Under the pieces are notes generated by a model. That model ran no database searches, was not told where the DNA came from, and saw only the letters and a program-made list of their open reading frames with translations. Both the position numbers and the translations under genes were made by a program. From Lacrimispora amygdalina (GTDB taxonomy: Bacteria; Bacillota; Clostridia; Lachnospirales; Lachnospiraceae), in contig NZ_OAOF01000001.1 of the NCBI RefSeq assembly GCF_900205965.1, forward strand, positions 434,001-498,000: 64,000 bases of DNA. The letters run 5' to 3'. Positions 1-9,086 of the stretch are shown here, in pieces. Position 1 is the first letter of the stretch. Each line of letters begins with the position of its first letter.

Positions 1-456
1 ATACTGCAGTCCTGTACTTCCCGCATCTAAAACTACATAGGAAGCAAAATATAACACTTTCTCCAGTGTTCTGGGAGAAATATCAAGGATCAGACCCATA
101 CGGCTTGGTATTCCTTTGAAATACCAGATATGGGATACAGGGGCAGCAAGCTGGATATGACCCATACGTTCTCTTCTGACGCTGGCCTTTGTTACTTCAA
201 CACCGCATCGGTCGCAGATAACGCCTTTATACCGGATCTTTTTATATTTACCGCAATGACATTCCCAGTCCTTGCTGGGTCCGAAAATCCGTTCGCAGAA
301 CAAACCGTCTTTTTCCGGTTTTAAAGTTCTGTAGTTAATCGTCTCAGGCTTTTTCACCTCACCGTGGGACCATTCCAGAATTTTCTCCGGGGATGCCAGA
401 CCAATCTTTATGGCATCGAATGTCATTGGGTGGTAAGTTTCATTATTTTCAGGCAT
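1..456 (-). CDS. rpoC: RNA polymerase beta' subunit, N-terminal part (partial)
   Basis: This is the first ~152 residues of the RNA polymerase beta' subunit; the gene runs off the left edge. The translation starts [20 protein letters not shown] and contains the N-terminal zinc-binding segment ([23 protein letters not shown]), which forms the clamp zinc finger, followed by the conserved [11 protein letters not shown] and HIWYFKG blocks. The ATG at 454-456 has a GGAG-type ribosome site 9-10 bases upstream and lies 18 bases after the rpoB stop, so it is cotranscribed with rpoB. Nothing is unusual in the visible part. Confidence 0.97.
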   Translation of the reverse strand, partial: MPENNETYHPMTFDAIKIGLASPEKILEWSHGEVKKPETINYRTLKPEKDGLFCERIFGPSKDWECHCGKYKKIRYKGVICDRCGVEVTKASVRRERMGHIQLAAPVSHIWYFKGIPSRMGLILDISPRTLEKVLYFASYVVLDAGSTGLQY

Positions 457-474
457 GAGCGGTTCTCCCTTCTA

Positions 475-3400
475 TTATTCTTCGTCTGAATCGTCAAGTT
501 CTACGTCATCGAAATCCTCAAAAGAATCGTCGATACCGTCCGCATCCTCTTCTTCATCAACATTTACCAGTTCAGCATCCTTGAATTCCTGTTTCTGATA
601 ACCGAATTCACCAAAGGATTCCTCATCATGGTAATGTTTGTCGCCTTCAATGATGGATCTTAAATCAGTTTCCTCATAATCCATGCTTTCAGCTATCTGA
701 ACCTCTGTATTATCGTCACGCAGCACTCTTACATCAAGTGCCAGAGACTGAAGTTCTTTCAACAATACCTTAAATGACTCGGGAATACCTGGTTCAGGAA
801 TATTTTCACCCTTAATGATAGCCTCATAGGTCTTTACACGTCCTACTACATCATCGGATTTCACTGTCATGATTTCCTGCAGTGTATAGGAAGCACCATA
901 AGCCTCCAGGGCCCAAACCTCCATCTCTCCGAAACGCTGGCCGCCGAACTGTGCTTTACCGCCCAGAGGCTGCTGTGTAACCAGTGAGTATGGTCCTGTT
1001 GAACGGGCATGGATCTTATCATCAACCAGATGGTGCAGTTTCAGATAATGCATGTGTCCGATGGTAACCTTACTGTCAAAATATTCTCCGGTACGTCCAT
1101 CACGAAGGCGGACTTTTCCGTCTCTGGTGAGCGGAACACCTTTCCATAAACTTCTGTGATCCAGATGTTCTCCCAGATATTCAATTACGTCAGGTCTTAA
1201 GGTATCTTTATATTTTTCCTGGAAGTCTTCCCACTCCATATTTACGTAGTCGTTGGCTACATCCAGGGTATCCATAATATCAATCTCGTTCGCTCCGTCA
1301 AATACCGGTGTGGATACGTTAAATCCAAGTGCTCTTGCAGCAAGGCTTAAATGGATCTCCAGCACCTGACCGATGTTCATACGGGAAGGCACGCCCAGAG
1401 GGTTTAATACGATATCAAGAGGACGGCCGTTTGGAAGGAATGGCATATCTTCTACCGGAAGCACGCGTGAAACAACACCCTTGTTACCATGACGTCCGGC
1501 CATCTTATCACCAACAGAAATTTTTCTCTTCTGTGCGATGTAAATGCGGACTGTCTGGTTTACGCCCGGTGAAAGCTCATCACCATTCTCTCTGGTAAAT
1601 ACTTTTGCATCAACGATGATACCATAAGCACCGTGAGGTACTTTTAAGGAAGTATCGCGGACTTCTCTCGCCTTCTCACCGAAGATCGCACGCAGCAGTC
1701 TCTCTTCTGCAGTCAGTTCTGTCTCTCCCTTAGGAGTAACCTTTCCGACCAGAATATCTCCTGCACGGACTTCCGCACCAATACGGATAATTCCTCTTTC
1801 ATCCAAATCCTTTAATGCATCCTCGCCGACACCGGGAACATCACGGGTGATCTCTTCCGGTCCCAGCTTGGTGTCACGGGCTTCCGCCTCATATTCCTCA
1901 ATGTGGACAGAGGTATAAACGTCTTCCTTCACCAGTCTCTCACTTAAGAGAACCGCATCCTCGTAGTTATAACCTTCCCAGGTCATGAATCCGATCAGCG
2001 GATTCTTACCGAGGGCGATCTCACCTTTTTGTGTGGAAGGGCCGTCAGCAATAACATCTCCCTTTGCCACATGGTTATTCTTAAATACGATTGGCTTCTG
2101 GTTGTAGCAGTTGGACTGGTTGCTTCTCTTAAACTTGGTTAAGCGGTAAACATCTTTTCCGCCATCGGAATCACGTTTGATAATGATCTCATTGGAAGCG
2201 GAACGCTCAACCACACCGGAGTTTCTTGCAACAACGCACACACCGGAGTCAACGGCAGCCTTGGACTCCATACCGGTTCCTACAACAGGAGCATCGGTAG
2301 TGAGCAGCGGCACGGCCTGACGCTGCATGTTTGATCCCATGAGCGCACGATTGGCATCGTCGTTCTCCAGGAAAGGAATCATGGCTGTTGCTACGGAGAA
2401 TACCATCTTCGGAGAAACGTCCATTAAATCAATATTCTTTCTCTGGAATTCGGATGTCTCCTCACGGAAACGTCCGGAAATATTCTTATGAACGAAGTGT
2501 CCTTCTTCGTCAAGCGGCTCATTCGCCTGAGCAACTACGAAGTTATCTTCTTCATCTGCGGTTAAATAAACAACTTCATCGGTAACCACCGGATTGTTTA
2601 CATCTGTTTTATCCACAACGCGGTACGGTGCTTCAACAAAACCGTACTGATTCACTCTCGCATAAGTAGCAAGGGAGTTGATCAGACCGATGTTAGGACC
2701 TTCAGGCGTCTCAATCGGACACATACGTCCGTAATGAGTATAGTGAACGTCTCGAACCTCGAATCCGGCACGGTCTCTGGAAAGACCTCCAGGTCCTAAG
2801 GCTGATAAACGCCTCTTATGGGTAAGCTCAGCAAGCGGGTTATTCTGATCCATGAACTGGGACAGCTGGGAACTGCCGAAGAATTCCTTAACAGCCGCAG
2901 TTACCGGCTTAATATTAATCAAAGACTGAGGTGTAATGCCATCCATATCCTGGGTTGTCATACGTTCACGTACAACACGTTCCATTCTGGACAGACCGAT
3001 CCGGTACTGGTTCTGAAGGAGTTCTCCTACCGCACGGATTCTTCTGTTGCCCAGATGATCGATGTCATCTGCGTTACCAACTTCTTCTTCCAGATGCATA
3101 TTGTAATTGATGGAAGCAAGAATATCTTCCTTTGTAATATGCTTCGGAATCAGCTCATTCACATGTCTGTGAATTGCCTTCTTCAACGCTTCTTCAACGT
3201 CGTTTCCAACTTCCGACAGAATTTTTTCGAGCGCAGGATAGAATACTAATTCTGTAATCCCTGCTTCCTTCGGATCAAATTTAACATGGGCTGACAAGTC
3301 AACCATTAAGTTGGAAAGGACCTTCTGTTTGTGCTCCACGCCTTCCAGCCATACGAAAGGAACAGCTGCGTTCTGGATGTCTGTTGCAAGCTGCTTGTCT

Positions 3401-4341
3401 ACAGTTGTTCCAGCCTGTGCTAAAATTTCGCCGGTTGTGGTATCCACCACATCCTCAGCCAGAACATGACCGGTAATACGGTTTTTAAAATGAAGCTTTT
3501 TATTGAATTTATATCGTCCGACTTTGGCCAGATCGTACCGTCTTGGGTCAAAGAACATACTATTTAACAAACTTTCAGCACTATCAACAGACAAAGGCTC
3601 ACCTGGGCGGATCTTTTTGTATAATTCCAATAAGCCATCCTGGTAATTATCAGAAGTATCTTTACCAAAGCTGGCCAGCAATTTGGGTTCCTCACCAAAC
3701 AGTTCAATGATCTCAGCATTGGTACCAAAACCAAGTGCACGGATCAGAACGGTTACCGGAACCTTTCTGGTTCTGTCCACACGTACGTAGAAGATGTCAT
3801 TGGAGTCAGTCTCATACTCCAGCCATGCACCACGGTTTGGAATCACGGTACATGCATATAATTCCTTACCTACCTTGTCGTGTTCGATACCATAATATAT
3901 ACCTGGGGAACGTACCAGCTGGCTAACAATTACACGTTCGGCACCGTTAATCACGAAGGATCCGGTATCTGTCATAAGCGGAAGATCACCCATGAAGATC
4001 TCATGTTCATTAATTTCATCTTTATCTTTATTGCAAAGCCTTACCTTTACCTTTAAAGGAGCTGCGTAAGTTGCATCTCGTTCTTTGCATTCTTCTATTG
4101 TGTACTTGATGTCATCCTTACATAATGTAAAATCGACAAACTCAAGACTTAAGTGTCCAGCAAAGTCTGCAATTGGAGAGATGTCTTCAAAGACTTCCTT
4201 CAATCCTTCATCAAGGAACCACTGATAGGAATTCTTCTGAATCTCAATCAGGTTTGGCATCTCAAGCACTTCTTTTTGTCTTGAGAAGCTCATTCTCAGG
4301 CTCTTACCGGCCGGGACCGGACGCATTCTGCTTTTCTCCAT
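475..4341 (-). CDS. rpoB: RNA polymerase beta subunit
   Basis: Full-length 1288-aa beta subunit of bacterial RNA polymerase, the catalytic core partner of beta'. The family blocks are all present: the rifampicin-pocket region ([22 protein letters not shown], then [22 protein letters not shown]), the NIGLINSLA block, and the C-terminal [24 protein letters not shown] clamp segment. It ends in a long acidic tail (about residues 1250-1288, rich in D and E), as in other Clostridia. The Rif-cluster positions I can read (D and H in [23 protein letters not shown]) look wild type. The gene has its own divergent promoter (4433-4461) and is preceded by a divergent small membrane protein gene instead of rplJ-rplL. 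rpoC follows after 18 bases. Confidence 0.98.
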   Translation of the reverse strand: MEKSRMRPVPAGKSLRMSFSRQKEVLEMPNLIEIQKNSYQWFLDEGLKEVFEDISPIADFAGHLSLEFVDFTLCKDDIKYTIEECKERDATYAAPLKVKVRLCNKDKDEINEHEIFMGDLPLMTDTGSFVINGAERVIVSQLVRSPGIYYGIEHDKVGKELYACTVIPNRGAWLEYETDSNDIFYVRVDRTRKVPVTVLIRALGFGTNAEIIELFGEEPKLLASFGKDTSDNYQDGLLELYKKIRPGEPLSVDSAESLLNSMFFDPRRYDLAKVGRYKFNKKLHFKNRITGHVLAEDVVDTTTGEILAQAGTTVDKQLATDIQNAAVPFVWLEGVEHKQKVLSNLMVDLSAHVKFDPKEAGITELVFYPALEKILSEVGNDVEEALKKAIHRHVNELIPKHITKEDILASINYNMHLEEEVGNADDIDHLGNRRIRAVGELLQNQYRIGLSRMERVVRERMTTQDMDGITPQSLINIKPVTAAVKEFFGSSQLSQFMDQNNPLAELTHKRRLSALGPGGLSRDRAGFEVRDVHYTHYGRMCPIETPEGPNIGLINSLATYARVNQYGFVEAPYRVVDKTDVNNPVVTDEVVYLTADEEDNFVVAQANEPLDEEGHFVHKNISGRFREETSEFQRKNIDLMDVSPKMVFSVATAMIPFLENDDANRALMGSNMQRQAVPLLTTDAPVVGTGMESKAAVDSGVCVVARNSGVVERSASNEIIIKRDSDGGKDVYRLTKFKRSNQSNCYNQKPIVFKNNHVAKGDVIADGPSTQKGEIALGKNPLIGFMTWEGYNYEDAVLLSERLVKEDVYTSVHIEEYEAEARDTKLGPEEITRDVPGVGEDALKDLDERGIIRIGAEVRAGDILVGKVTPKGETELTAEERLLRAIFGEKAREVRDTSLKVPHGAYGIIVDAKVFTRENGDELSPGVNQTVRIYIAQKRKISVGDKMAGRHGNKGVVSRVLPVEDMPFLPNGRPLDIVLNPLGVPSRMNIGQVLEIHLSLAARALGFNVSTPVFDGANEIDIMDTLDVANDYVNMEWEDFQEKYKDTLRPDVIEYLGEHLDHRSLWKGVPLTRDGKVRLRDGRTGEYFDSKVTIGHMHYLKLHHLVDDKIHARSTGPYSLVTQQPLGGKAQFGGQRFGEMEVWALEAYGASYTLQEIMTVKSDDVVGRVKTYEAIIKGENIPEPGIPESFKVLLKELQSLALDVRVLRDDNTEVQIAESMDYEETDLRSIIEGDKHYHDEESFGEFGYQKQEFKDAELVNVDEEEDADGIDDSFEDFDDVELDDSDEE

Positions 4342-4432
4342 TGACGTTTCACCCCTGTTTTCTTTCTAATCATTTCTGTTTTGGGCATAAATGTCCCATT
4401 AAGGCACACAAAGCCACAATAGTGCACATTCC

Positions 4433-4461
4433 ATAATATCATAGTGCTGTCAAGGTGTCAA
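4433..4461 (-). promoter_or_regulatory. SigA promoter of rpoBC
   Basis: Reading the minus strand, TTGACA (4456-4461) is followed after 17 bases by TATTAT (4433-4438), a near-consensus SigA promoter. A second TTGACA lies at 4448-4453 but is too close to the -10. The start would fall near 4426, giving an untranslated leader of about 85 bases before rpoB. Confidence 0.75.
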
Positions 4462-4471
4462 GCATTTTTAC

Positions 4472-4500
4472 TTGTATTTTCCATTAAAATGTGTTATACT
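4472..4500 (+). promoter_or_regulatory. SigA promoter of the small membrane protein gene
   Basis: TTGTAT (4472-4477), 17-base spacer, TATACT (4495-4500). It stands back to back with the rpoB promoter; the two -35 boxes are only 10 bases apart. The start would be near 4507, 40 bases before the GTG start codon. Confidence 0.7.
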
Positions 4501-4548
4501 ATTGCAGATAGGCCCAATTTACAATATGAACTATTGGAGGTATTCCCG

Positions 4549-4998
4549 GTGAGCACATTTTTAAACGTATTATTAGTGATTCTTTTCATCGTAGTGATAG
4601 CTCTGGCAGTCCTTTACTTTCTTGGAAGAAAGCTGGAAAAGCGTCAGGTAGAACAGCAGCAGGCACTGGAAGCTGCGGCACAGACCGTTTCCATGCTTGT
4701 AATCGATAAGAAAAAGATGAGGCTAAAGGATGCCGGGCTCCCAAAGATCGTGTATGAACAAACGCCAAAGTACATGCGTCGTACAAAACTGCCGATCGTA
4801 AAGGCAAAGGTCGGACCCAAGGTTATGACATTAATTGCAGATGCAAAGGTTTTCGATGTACTTCCTGTTAAGACAGAGGCAAAGGTTGTGATAAGCGGTA
4901 TCTACATAACCGAAATCAAAAGCCTTCGCGGCAAAGCAGTTCCCCCGACGCCAAAGAAGAAGTCTTTTTTGGACAGGTTTAAAAAGAGCAAAATTTAG
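4549..4998 (+). CDS. Single-pass membrane protein, function unknown
   Basis: A 149-aa protein that I do not recognise by name. The start is GTG at 4549: GGAGG sits at 4536-4540 with 8-base spacing, and the first hydrophobic stretch (STFLNVLLVILFIVVIALAVLYFL, residues 2-25) then becomes the N-terminal membrane anchor. The longer reading frame from 4444 overlaps the promoter and is rejected. After the anchor come a short basic/Gln-rich helix, a mixed cytoplasmic domain of about 100 residues with several Lys-Val repeats, and a strongly basic tail (KKKSFLDRFKKSKI). A terminator follows at 5038. Its only neighbour clue is divergence from rpoB, which by itself says little about function. Confidence 0.8.
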   Translation: MSTFLNVLLVILFIVVIALAVLYFLGRKLEKRQVEQQQALEAAAQTVSMLVIDKKKMRLKDAGLPKIVYEQTPKYMRRTKLPIVKAKVGPKVMTLIADAKVFDVLPVKTEAKVVISGIYITEIKSLRGKAVPPTPKKKSFLDRFKKSKI

Positions 4999-5037
4999 AC
5001 CATGTTACGATTCCTATCACCGGAACGTCTGTGATAG

Positions 5038-5077
5038 ATGCCGATGAGCGATTTAAATTCGTTCATCGGCATTTTTA
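5038..5077 (+). terminator. Intrinsic terminator after the small membrane protein gene
   Basis: Stem ATGCCGATGA (5038-5047) with TCATCGGCAT (5063-5072), extended by GCG/CGT pairing with one G.U, followed by TTTTTATTACT. Confidence 0.85.
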
Positions 5078-5120
5078 TTACTCTTTTATAGATAAAGTTT
5101 AAAAATGCCAGATAAGTCTA

Positions 5121-5148
5121 TTGACATACCGGAAATATATGATATAAT
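5121..5148 (+). promoter_or_regulatory. SigA promoter of sodA
   Basis: TTGACA (5121-5126), 16-base spacer, TATAAT (5143-5148). Both hexamers are perfect consensus, so the promoter should be strong unless repressed; a palindrome follows at 5163. Confidence 0.85.
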
Positions 5149-5162
5149 CAAGCCATAAGATA

Positions 5163-5178
5163 GTTAGTAATAACTAAC
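5163..5178. promoter_or_regulatory. Palindromic operator candidate in the sodA leader
   Basis: GTTAGT (5163-5168), four-base centre AATA, ACTAAC (5173-5178). It begins about 8 bases after the predicted transcription start, a classic roadblock/repressor position. The cognate regulator is not identifiable from the sequence; a MarR- or Rrf2-type redox regulator would fit a sodA context. Confidence 0.5.
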
Positions 5179-5229
5179 CAAACTTCAATAACAAATTTAT
5201 ATAAATGAATACCCGAAAGGAGAACTATT

Positions 5230-5850
5230 ATGTTTAATCAAATTTTATTACCTTATAAATACGAAGCCCTGGAACCCCATATTGATGCACTTACAATGGA
5301 AACACATTATTCCAAACATCACGCAGCTTATACAAAGAACCTAAATGACGCGGCCCAGATCGCCGGAGTTGAAAATATGGATATTGTTTCCCTTCTATCT
5401 TCTCTGGATAAAATTCCGGATGAAGCCTTAAGAAAGACTATCAGGAACAATGGAGGCGGATTTTATAATCATAACTTATACTTCTCCACTATGAGTCCTG
5501 ACGGCGGCGGGGAACCGGAAGGCCCATTAATGGCCGCTCTAAATGATGCATTTGGAAGTTTCTCACAATTTAAGGTCCAGTTAAGTGCACTGGCAGCCGG
5601 GCAATTTGGATCTGGCTGGGGCTGGTTATCCGCCGATAAGGCTGGAAAGCTTCATCTGTCGGCAAGTCCTAATCAGGATAATCCGTTGATGGAAGGAGGC
5701 GGTAAGGTTCCGATTCTGGGAATTGATGTATGGGAACATGCTTACTATCTGAAGTATCGGAATTTAAGAGCTGACTATATTAAAGCTTTCTTTGATGTAG
5801 TAAACTGGAAAGAAGTTTCTAATAATTATGATAAAGTGATAAAAGGATAA
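5230..5850 (+). CDS. sodA: Superoxide dismutase (Fe/Mn family, Mn-type signature)
   Basis: A 206-aa Fe/Mn superoxide dismutase that converts superoxide to peroxide and oxygen in the cytoplasm. The four metal ligands are visible: His26 (METHYSKHH), His81 (FYNHNLYF), Asp166 and His170 (DVWEHAYY). Gln149 in SPNQDNPLM together with Gly in NNGGGFYNH is the arrangement typical of Mn-type or cambialistic enzymes; Fe-type enzymes carry the Gln near the second His. Length is normal. The ATG has AAAGGAG eight bases upstream. It is monocistronic, with its own strong promoter, an operator-like palindrome and a terminator. Confidence 0.95.
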   Translation: MFNQILLPYKYEALEPHIDALTMETHYSKHHAAYTKNLNDAAQIAGVENMDIVSLLSSLDKIPDEALRKTIRNNGGGFYNHNLYFSTMSPDGGGEPEGPLMAALNDAFGSFSQFKVQLSALAAGQFGSGWGWLSADKAGKLHLSASPNQDNPLMEGGGKVPILGIDVWEHAYYLKYRNLRADYIKAFFDVVNWKEVSNNYDKVIKG

Positions 5851-5863
5851 GAACATAATTTTG

Positions 5864-5902
5864 AGGAGGGAAAGCGAATCTGTTTTTCCTCCTACTTTTT
5901 TT
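5864..5902 (+). terminator. Intrinsic terminator of sodA
   Basis: AGGAGGGAAAG (5864-5874) pairs, with two G.U, to TTTTTCCTCCT (5883-5893); a T-run follows (5896-5902). Confidence 0.7.
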
Positions 5903-5925
5903 AACCTAAAAATAAATTAACGATC

Positions 5926-5979
5926 AACTGCCCCCACAAGTCAGACCTAAAGTCCAACCTGCAGGGGCAGTTCGTTTTT
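5926..5979 (+). terminator. Second terminator-like hairpin between sodA and the DUF1934 gene
   Basis: AACTGCCCC (5926-5934) and GGGGCAGTT (5964-5972) form a perfect 9-bp stem with a 29-base loop, followed on the plus strand by CGTTTTTA. On the minus strand the downstream sequence has no good T-run, so it mainly backs up sodA termination. Confidence 0.55.
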
Positions 5980-6424
5980 AACTCAAAAGATGTATATCTG
6001 CAGCATCCTTCGAGCATACCTCCAGAACAATGTTGCATTCTGAAACATGCTGGTAATTGATATCCAGGGAATAATCCACCTGAACCTTTAATCGGTCTTC
6101 TTCCTCCGCTATCCTGATATCATTGGTTCTGATCCCGATCATCAGCTCCCCAAATGGCGTTGCATAACAGGAAATGTTTTTCTTTTCCTTCTCAAAGGTC
6201 ATATGGACGCTGGTGCTTCCTCTCTTTATAATATCCATTCCATCCGGGTGGATCTTTATGGTATTCCTGGTAACACCCTCCAGCCCTTCCTGAACTTCAT
6301 CATAAAGAATATAATGGCTGCCGTTTTTCAAAAAATAATCACCTCTTGTAATCATTTCCACGGCCTGATTATCATCTTCCACGATCTGTGCGCCGCTGAT
6401 ACTGATCAGAACGTCTCTTGTCAT
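5978..6424 (-). CDS. DUF1934 (YwiB-type) beta-barrel protein
   Basis: A 148-aa protein with the pattern of the DUF1934/YwiB family: an N-terminal MTRDVLISISGAQ strand, alternating hydrophobic strands throughout, the FGELMIGIRTNDI block, and the terminal LKVQVDYSLDINYQHVSECNIVLEV strands. Members fold as small calycin-like beta-barrels of unknown biochemical role. It is the last gene of the ddl-murI operon, 14 bases after murI, and is commonly found next to wall-precursor or arginyl-tRNA synthetase genes in Firmicutes. Soluble, no signal peptide. I am confident of the family but cannot state a function. Confidence 0.8.
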   Translation of the reverse strand: MTRDVLISISGAQIVEDDNQAVEMITRGDYFLKNGSHYILYDEVQEGLEGVTRNTIKIHPDGMDIIKRGSTSVHMTFEKEKKNISCYATPFGELMIGIRTNDIRIAEEEDRLKVQVDYSLDINYQHVSECNIVLEVCSKDAADIHLLS

Positions 6425-6438
6425 AGTATATAACTCCT

Positions 6439-7260
6439 CTAAAACTCTTCTATATTAATTTGTCTCGTCTCTTTCACCTGGCCTGGCAGAATAGAAGCTG
6501 CAAAACTCGTAAATTTTTCTGCCAGATCGCTGACATAAAAATGATATTTATCTACGCTGCTTCCACCATCAGGGTCGCAGATCAGTCCCTGTTCTTCAAG
6601 TATCTGCTTTAATTCCAGAGCTGTTTCATAAGCAGGATTTACCAATGTTACTTCTGGTCCCATCAGCCTTCCCACAGTGGAACGAAGAAGTGGGTAATGA
6701 GTACATCCAAGTACAAGGGTATCAATGTATTTGCCTTTTAATTCACTTAAATATCTGGATGCAATTTCATCGGTAACGGAATCATGAAGCAGTCCTTCCT
6801 CTACAAGGGGAACCAGTAAGGGACACGGCTTTCCCGTAACCTCAATGTCTTCCCGCATTTCTTTTATTACCCTGGAGTATACCCCGCTTCTTATAGTTCC
6901 TTCCGTCCCTATAATTCCAATCTTTCCATTCTTTGTTGACTCAATCGCTGTTCTTGCTCCTGCATGAATCACTCCAACAATAGGAATATCCAGATCATGC
7001 TCCACTGTCTCCAGTGCACAGGCAGTAGCAGTATTACAGGCAATCACAATGGCCTTTACATCCTGTGTCATCAGAAAACGAATGATCTGTCTGGTAAAAC
7101 GGATTACCGTACTGCACGATTTGTTTCCATAAGGAACTCTTGCCGTATCTCCGAAATAAACAATTCTCTCATCCGGCATCTGCCTCATAATCTCTCTCGC
7201 TACCGTAAGTCCGCCTACGCCGGAATCAAACACTCCAATGGGAGAATTTCTGTCTGCCAT
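6439..7260 (-). CDS. murI: Glutamate racemase
   Basis: A 273-aa racemase supplying D-glutamate for peptidoglycan. The signature FDSGVGGLT (residues 11-19) binds substrate. The two catalytic cysteines are visible: Cys75 in IACNTAT and Cys186 in LGCTHYPLL, with His188 alongside. Length matches the 260-275-aa family. It lies 12 bases after ddl, so the operon combines D-Glu and D-Ala-D-Ala supply. The start ATG at 7260 is preceded by AAGGAG-type spacing within the short intergenic gap. Confidence 0.96.
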   Translation of the reverse strand: MADRNSPIGVFDSGVGGLTVAREIMRQMPDERIVYFGDTARVPYGNKSCSTVIRFTRQIIRFLMTQDVKAIVIACNTATACALETVEHDLDIPIVGVIHAGARTAIESTKNGKIGIIGTEGTIRSGVYSRVIKEMREDIEVTGKPCPLLVPLVEEGLLHDSVTDEIASRYLSELKGKYIDTLVLGCTHYPLLRSTVGRLMGPEVTLVNPAYETALELKQILEEQGLICDPDGGSSVDKYHFYVSDLAEKFTSFAASILPGQVKETRQINIEEF

Positions 7261-7272
7261 ATCATCTGCTCC

Positions 7273-8337
7273 TTACTCGTCAAATCTTCTCATGGCGTCT
7301 TCCATCAGACGGTCCACAAGCTCATCCTTGCTTATTCCTGCCGTTTCCCAAAGCATGGGATACATGCTGATTGCCGTAAATCCCGGCATAGTATTGATCT
7401 CGTTAAATATAACAGTTCCATCATTTTTCACAAAGAAATCCACTCTTGCAAGCCCACGGCCATCCACTGCCTGAAATACAGCCTTCGCTGCTTCTCGCAC
7501 CCGCTCTGTGGCCCCCTCTGGCAGTACCGGAGCAAGAACTGTTTTGGAGTCCGCATTGTGATACTTGGCGTCAAAATCGTAAAACTGCGCTGCTGCAAGG
7601 ATCTCTCCTACCCCTGAGACTTTAACCGGCTGATTGCCTCCGCCCAGAACGGCGCATTCAATCTCTCTGCCTACAATCATCTCTTCCACCAGAATCTTAC
7701 GGTCATGTCTGGCTGCCTCCAATAAAGCCTCCTCCAGTTCCTTACGGCCGTCAGCACGGCTGACACCTTTGGAAGAACCTGCATTGGAGGGCTTTACAAA
7801 TACCGGATACTGAAATCTCGCTTCCACTCTGGCAGTTATCGCATCCATCTTCTTCAGCTGATGACGCATAACCGGTACATAAGCGGCCTGTCTTACACCC
7901 AGGTCATCCACAATAATCTTCGTATATAATTTATCCATGGAAACCGCAGAGGATAAAACGCCACAGCCCACATAGGGAATTCCGGACAGCTCCAGAAGAC
8001 CCTGGACTGTACCATCCTCTCCCAAAAGACCGTGAAGCACTGGAAATACCACGTCAGCTTTCACTAGCTTTGTCTTTTCTCCATCCAGTAACAGCACGCC
8101 TTTCATACCTGCATCAGGTGAAAGAACGGCTCGGATTTCCCCCTCTTTCCATGATTCATCTCGGATTTCCTTTACTGACTCTGTCTTAATCCAGTGACCT
8201 TCTTCTGTGATTCCGATCAAAAGCAGATCATATTTGTCTTTATTTATATGGTCAATGACATTAACAACCGACATACAGGAAACAACATGTTCCGATGACT
8301 GTCCGCCGAATAACACAACCGCAGTTTTTTTACTCAT
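7273..8337 (-). CDS. ddl: D-alanine--D-alanine ligase
   Basis: A 354-aa ATP-grasp ligase that joins two D-alanines for the peptidoglycan stem peptide. Landmarks: N-terminal FGGQSSEH, the HGLLGEDGTVQG substrate loop, GIPYVGCGVLSSA, PVFVKPSNAGSSKGV (ATP-grasp), and the terminal VIFNEINTMPGFT metal site. The omega loop reads FYDFDAKYH, with the Tyr/Lys pattern of true D-Ala-D-Ala ligases instead of the VanA/VanC-type lactate or serine ligases. First gene of ddl-murI-DUF1934. Its promoter overlaps the divergent spoIIR promoter. Confidence 0.96.
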   Translation of the reverse strand: MSKKTAVVLFGGQSSEHVVSCMSVVNVIDHINKDKYDLLLIGITEEGHWIKTESVKEIRDESWKEGEIRAVLSPDAGMKGVLLLDGEKTKLVKADVVFPVLHGLLGEDGTVQGLLELSGIPYVGCGVLSSAVSMDKLYTKIIVDDLGVRQAAYVPVMRHQLKKMDAITARVEARFQYPVFVKPSNAGSSKGVSRADGRKELEEALLEAARHDRKILVEEMIVGREIECAVLGGGNQPVKVSGVGEILAAAQFYDFDAKYHNADSKTVLAPVLPEGATERVREAAKAVFQAVDGRGLARVDFFVKNDGTVIFNEINTMPGFTAISMYPMLWETAGISKDELVDRLMEDAMRRFDE

Positions 8338-8370
8338 TCCGATCTCCTTAAAAAATTCTTGATTTACAGC

Positions 8371-8399
8371 GTTTATATTATAGCACAGATGGTTACAAT
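8371..8399 (+). promoter_or_regulatory. SigF/SigG-like sporulation promoter of spoIIR
   Basis: GTTTA (8371-8375) as a -35, 15-base spacer, GGTTACAAT (8391-8399), which fits the forespore -10 pattern GGNNANANT. spoIIR is the classic SigF target in Bacillus, which supports the reading. The -35 departs from GYATA at one position. Confidence 0.55.
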
Positions 8400-8404
8400 T
8401 ACAA
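8377..8404 (-). promoter_or_regulatory. SigA promoter of ddl-murI
   Basis: On the minus strand TTGTAA (8399-8404), 16-base spacer, TATAAT (8377-8382). It physically overlaps the divergent spoIIR promoter, so RNA polymerase holoenzymes with SigA and SigF would compete for the same DNA. Confidence 0.7.
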
Positions 8405-8432
8405 ATAGATTCCAGAAAAAAGGAGGAACCCC

Positions 8433-9086
8433 ATGAAACAGAAACGTGATTTATTCTTATGTATAACCTGTCTGCTCATTGCTCTATTACTTTCACTGGC
8501 ACATGACAGATCTGACAACGAAGCCCTCGCCGCCCGGATCGCACCTGAGATCCTGCGTTTTCATGTTCTCGCAAACAGCAACAGCACCAAAGATCAGAAT
8601 TTAAAACTGAAGGTACGGACCATGCTTCTCAATTCAATATATGAAGACCTTGGCGAAAATGCATCACTGGAAGAGACGAAAACCTATATCCGCTCCCACG
8701 AATTTATTCTGGAGAAAAAAGCAGAAAACTACATGAAGAACCTGGGATTTAATTATCCCGCACATATGGAGCTTGCCTATAACTACTTTCCAACAAAAAT
8801 TTACGGGGATATGGTATTTCCCTGTGGAACCTATGAAGCTGTGAGGGTAAAAATAGGCGAAGGAAAAGGACACAACTGGTGGTGCGTCCTCTATCCTCCG
8901 CTCTGTTTTACAGATTCGACCTATGCAGTGGTTCCAGATACTTCAAAAAAGATTCTGGAGCACTCCATCGATGAATCCGATTATTTAAAATTAAGAAAAG
9001 AACCATTAAAAATCCATGTACGGCTTAAAGTTTTGGATCTGCTGGCTGCAGGCAAAAAAGAAGTTACTTTGCCGAGTTCAAAATAA
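8433..9086 (+). CDS. spoIIR: Stage II sporulation protein R
   Basis: A 217-aa secreted signalling protein. In Bacillus it is made in the forespore under SigF and triggers SpoIIGA to process pro-SigE in the mother cell. An N-terminal hydrophobic segment (residues 7-23, LFLCITCLLIALLLSLA) acts as signal/anchor. Family blocks follow: ILRFHVLANSNSTKDQNLKLKVR, FPTKIYGDMVFPCGTYEAVRVKIGEGKG and HNWWCVLYPPLCF. The ATG at 8433 is preceded by AAAAGGAGG. The 3' end overlaps the convergent TolC-like gene by 23 bp. Its presence indicates an endospore former. Confidence 0.95.
   Translation: MKQKRDLFLCITCLLIALLLSLAHDRSDNEALAARIAPEILRFHVLANSNSTKDQNLKLKVRTMLLNSIYEDLGENASLEETKTYIRSHEFILEKKAENYMKNLGFNYPAHMELAYNYFPTKIYGDMVFPCGTYEAVRVKIGEGKGHNWWCVLYPPLCFTDSTYAVVPDTSKKILEHSIDESDYLKLRKEPLKIHVRLKVLDLLAAGKKEVTLPSSK

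Noticed and set aside
2818..3249. 143-codon open frame antisense to rpoB
   Set aside because: Shadow of a conserved essential gene; no start signals.
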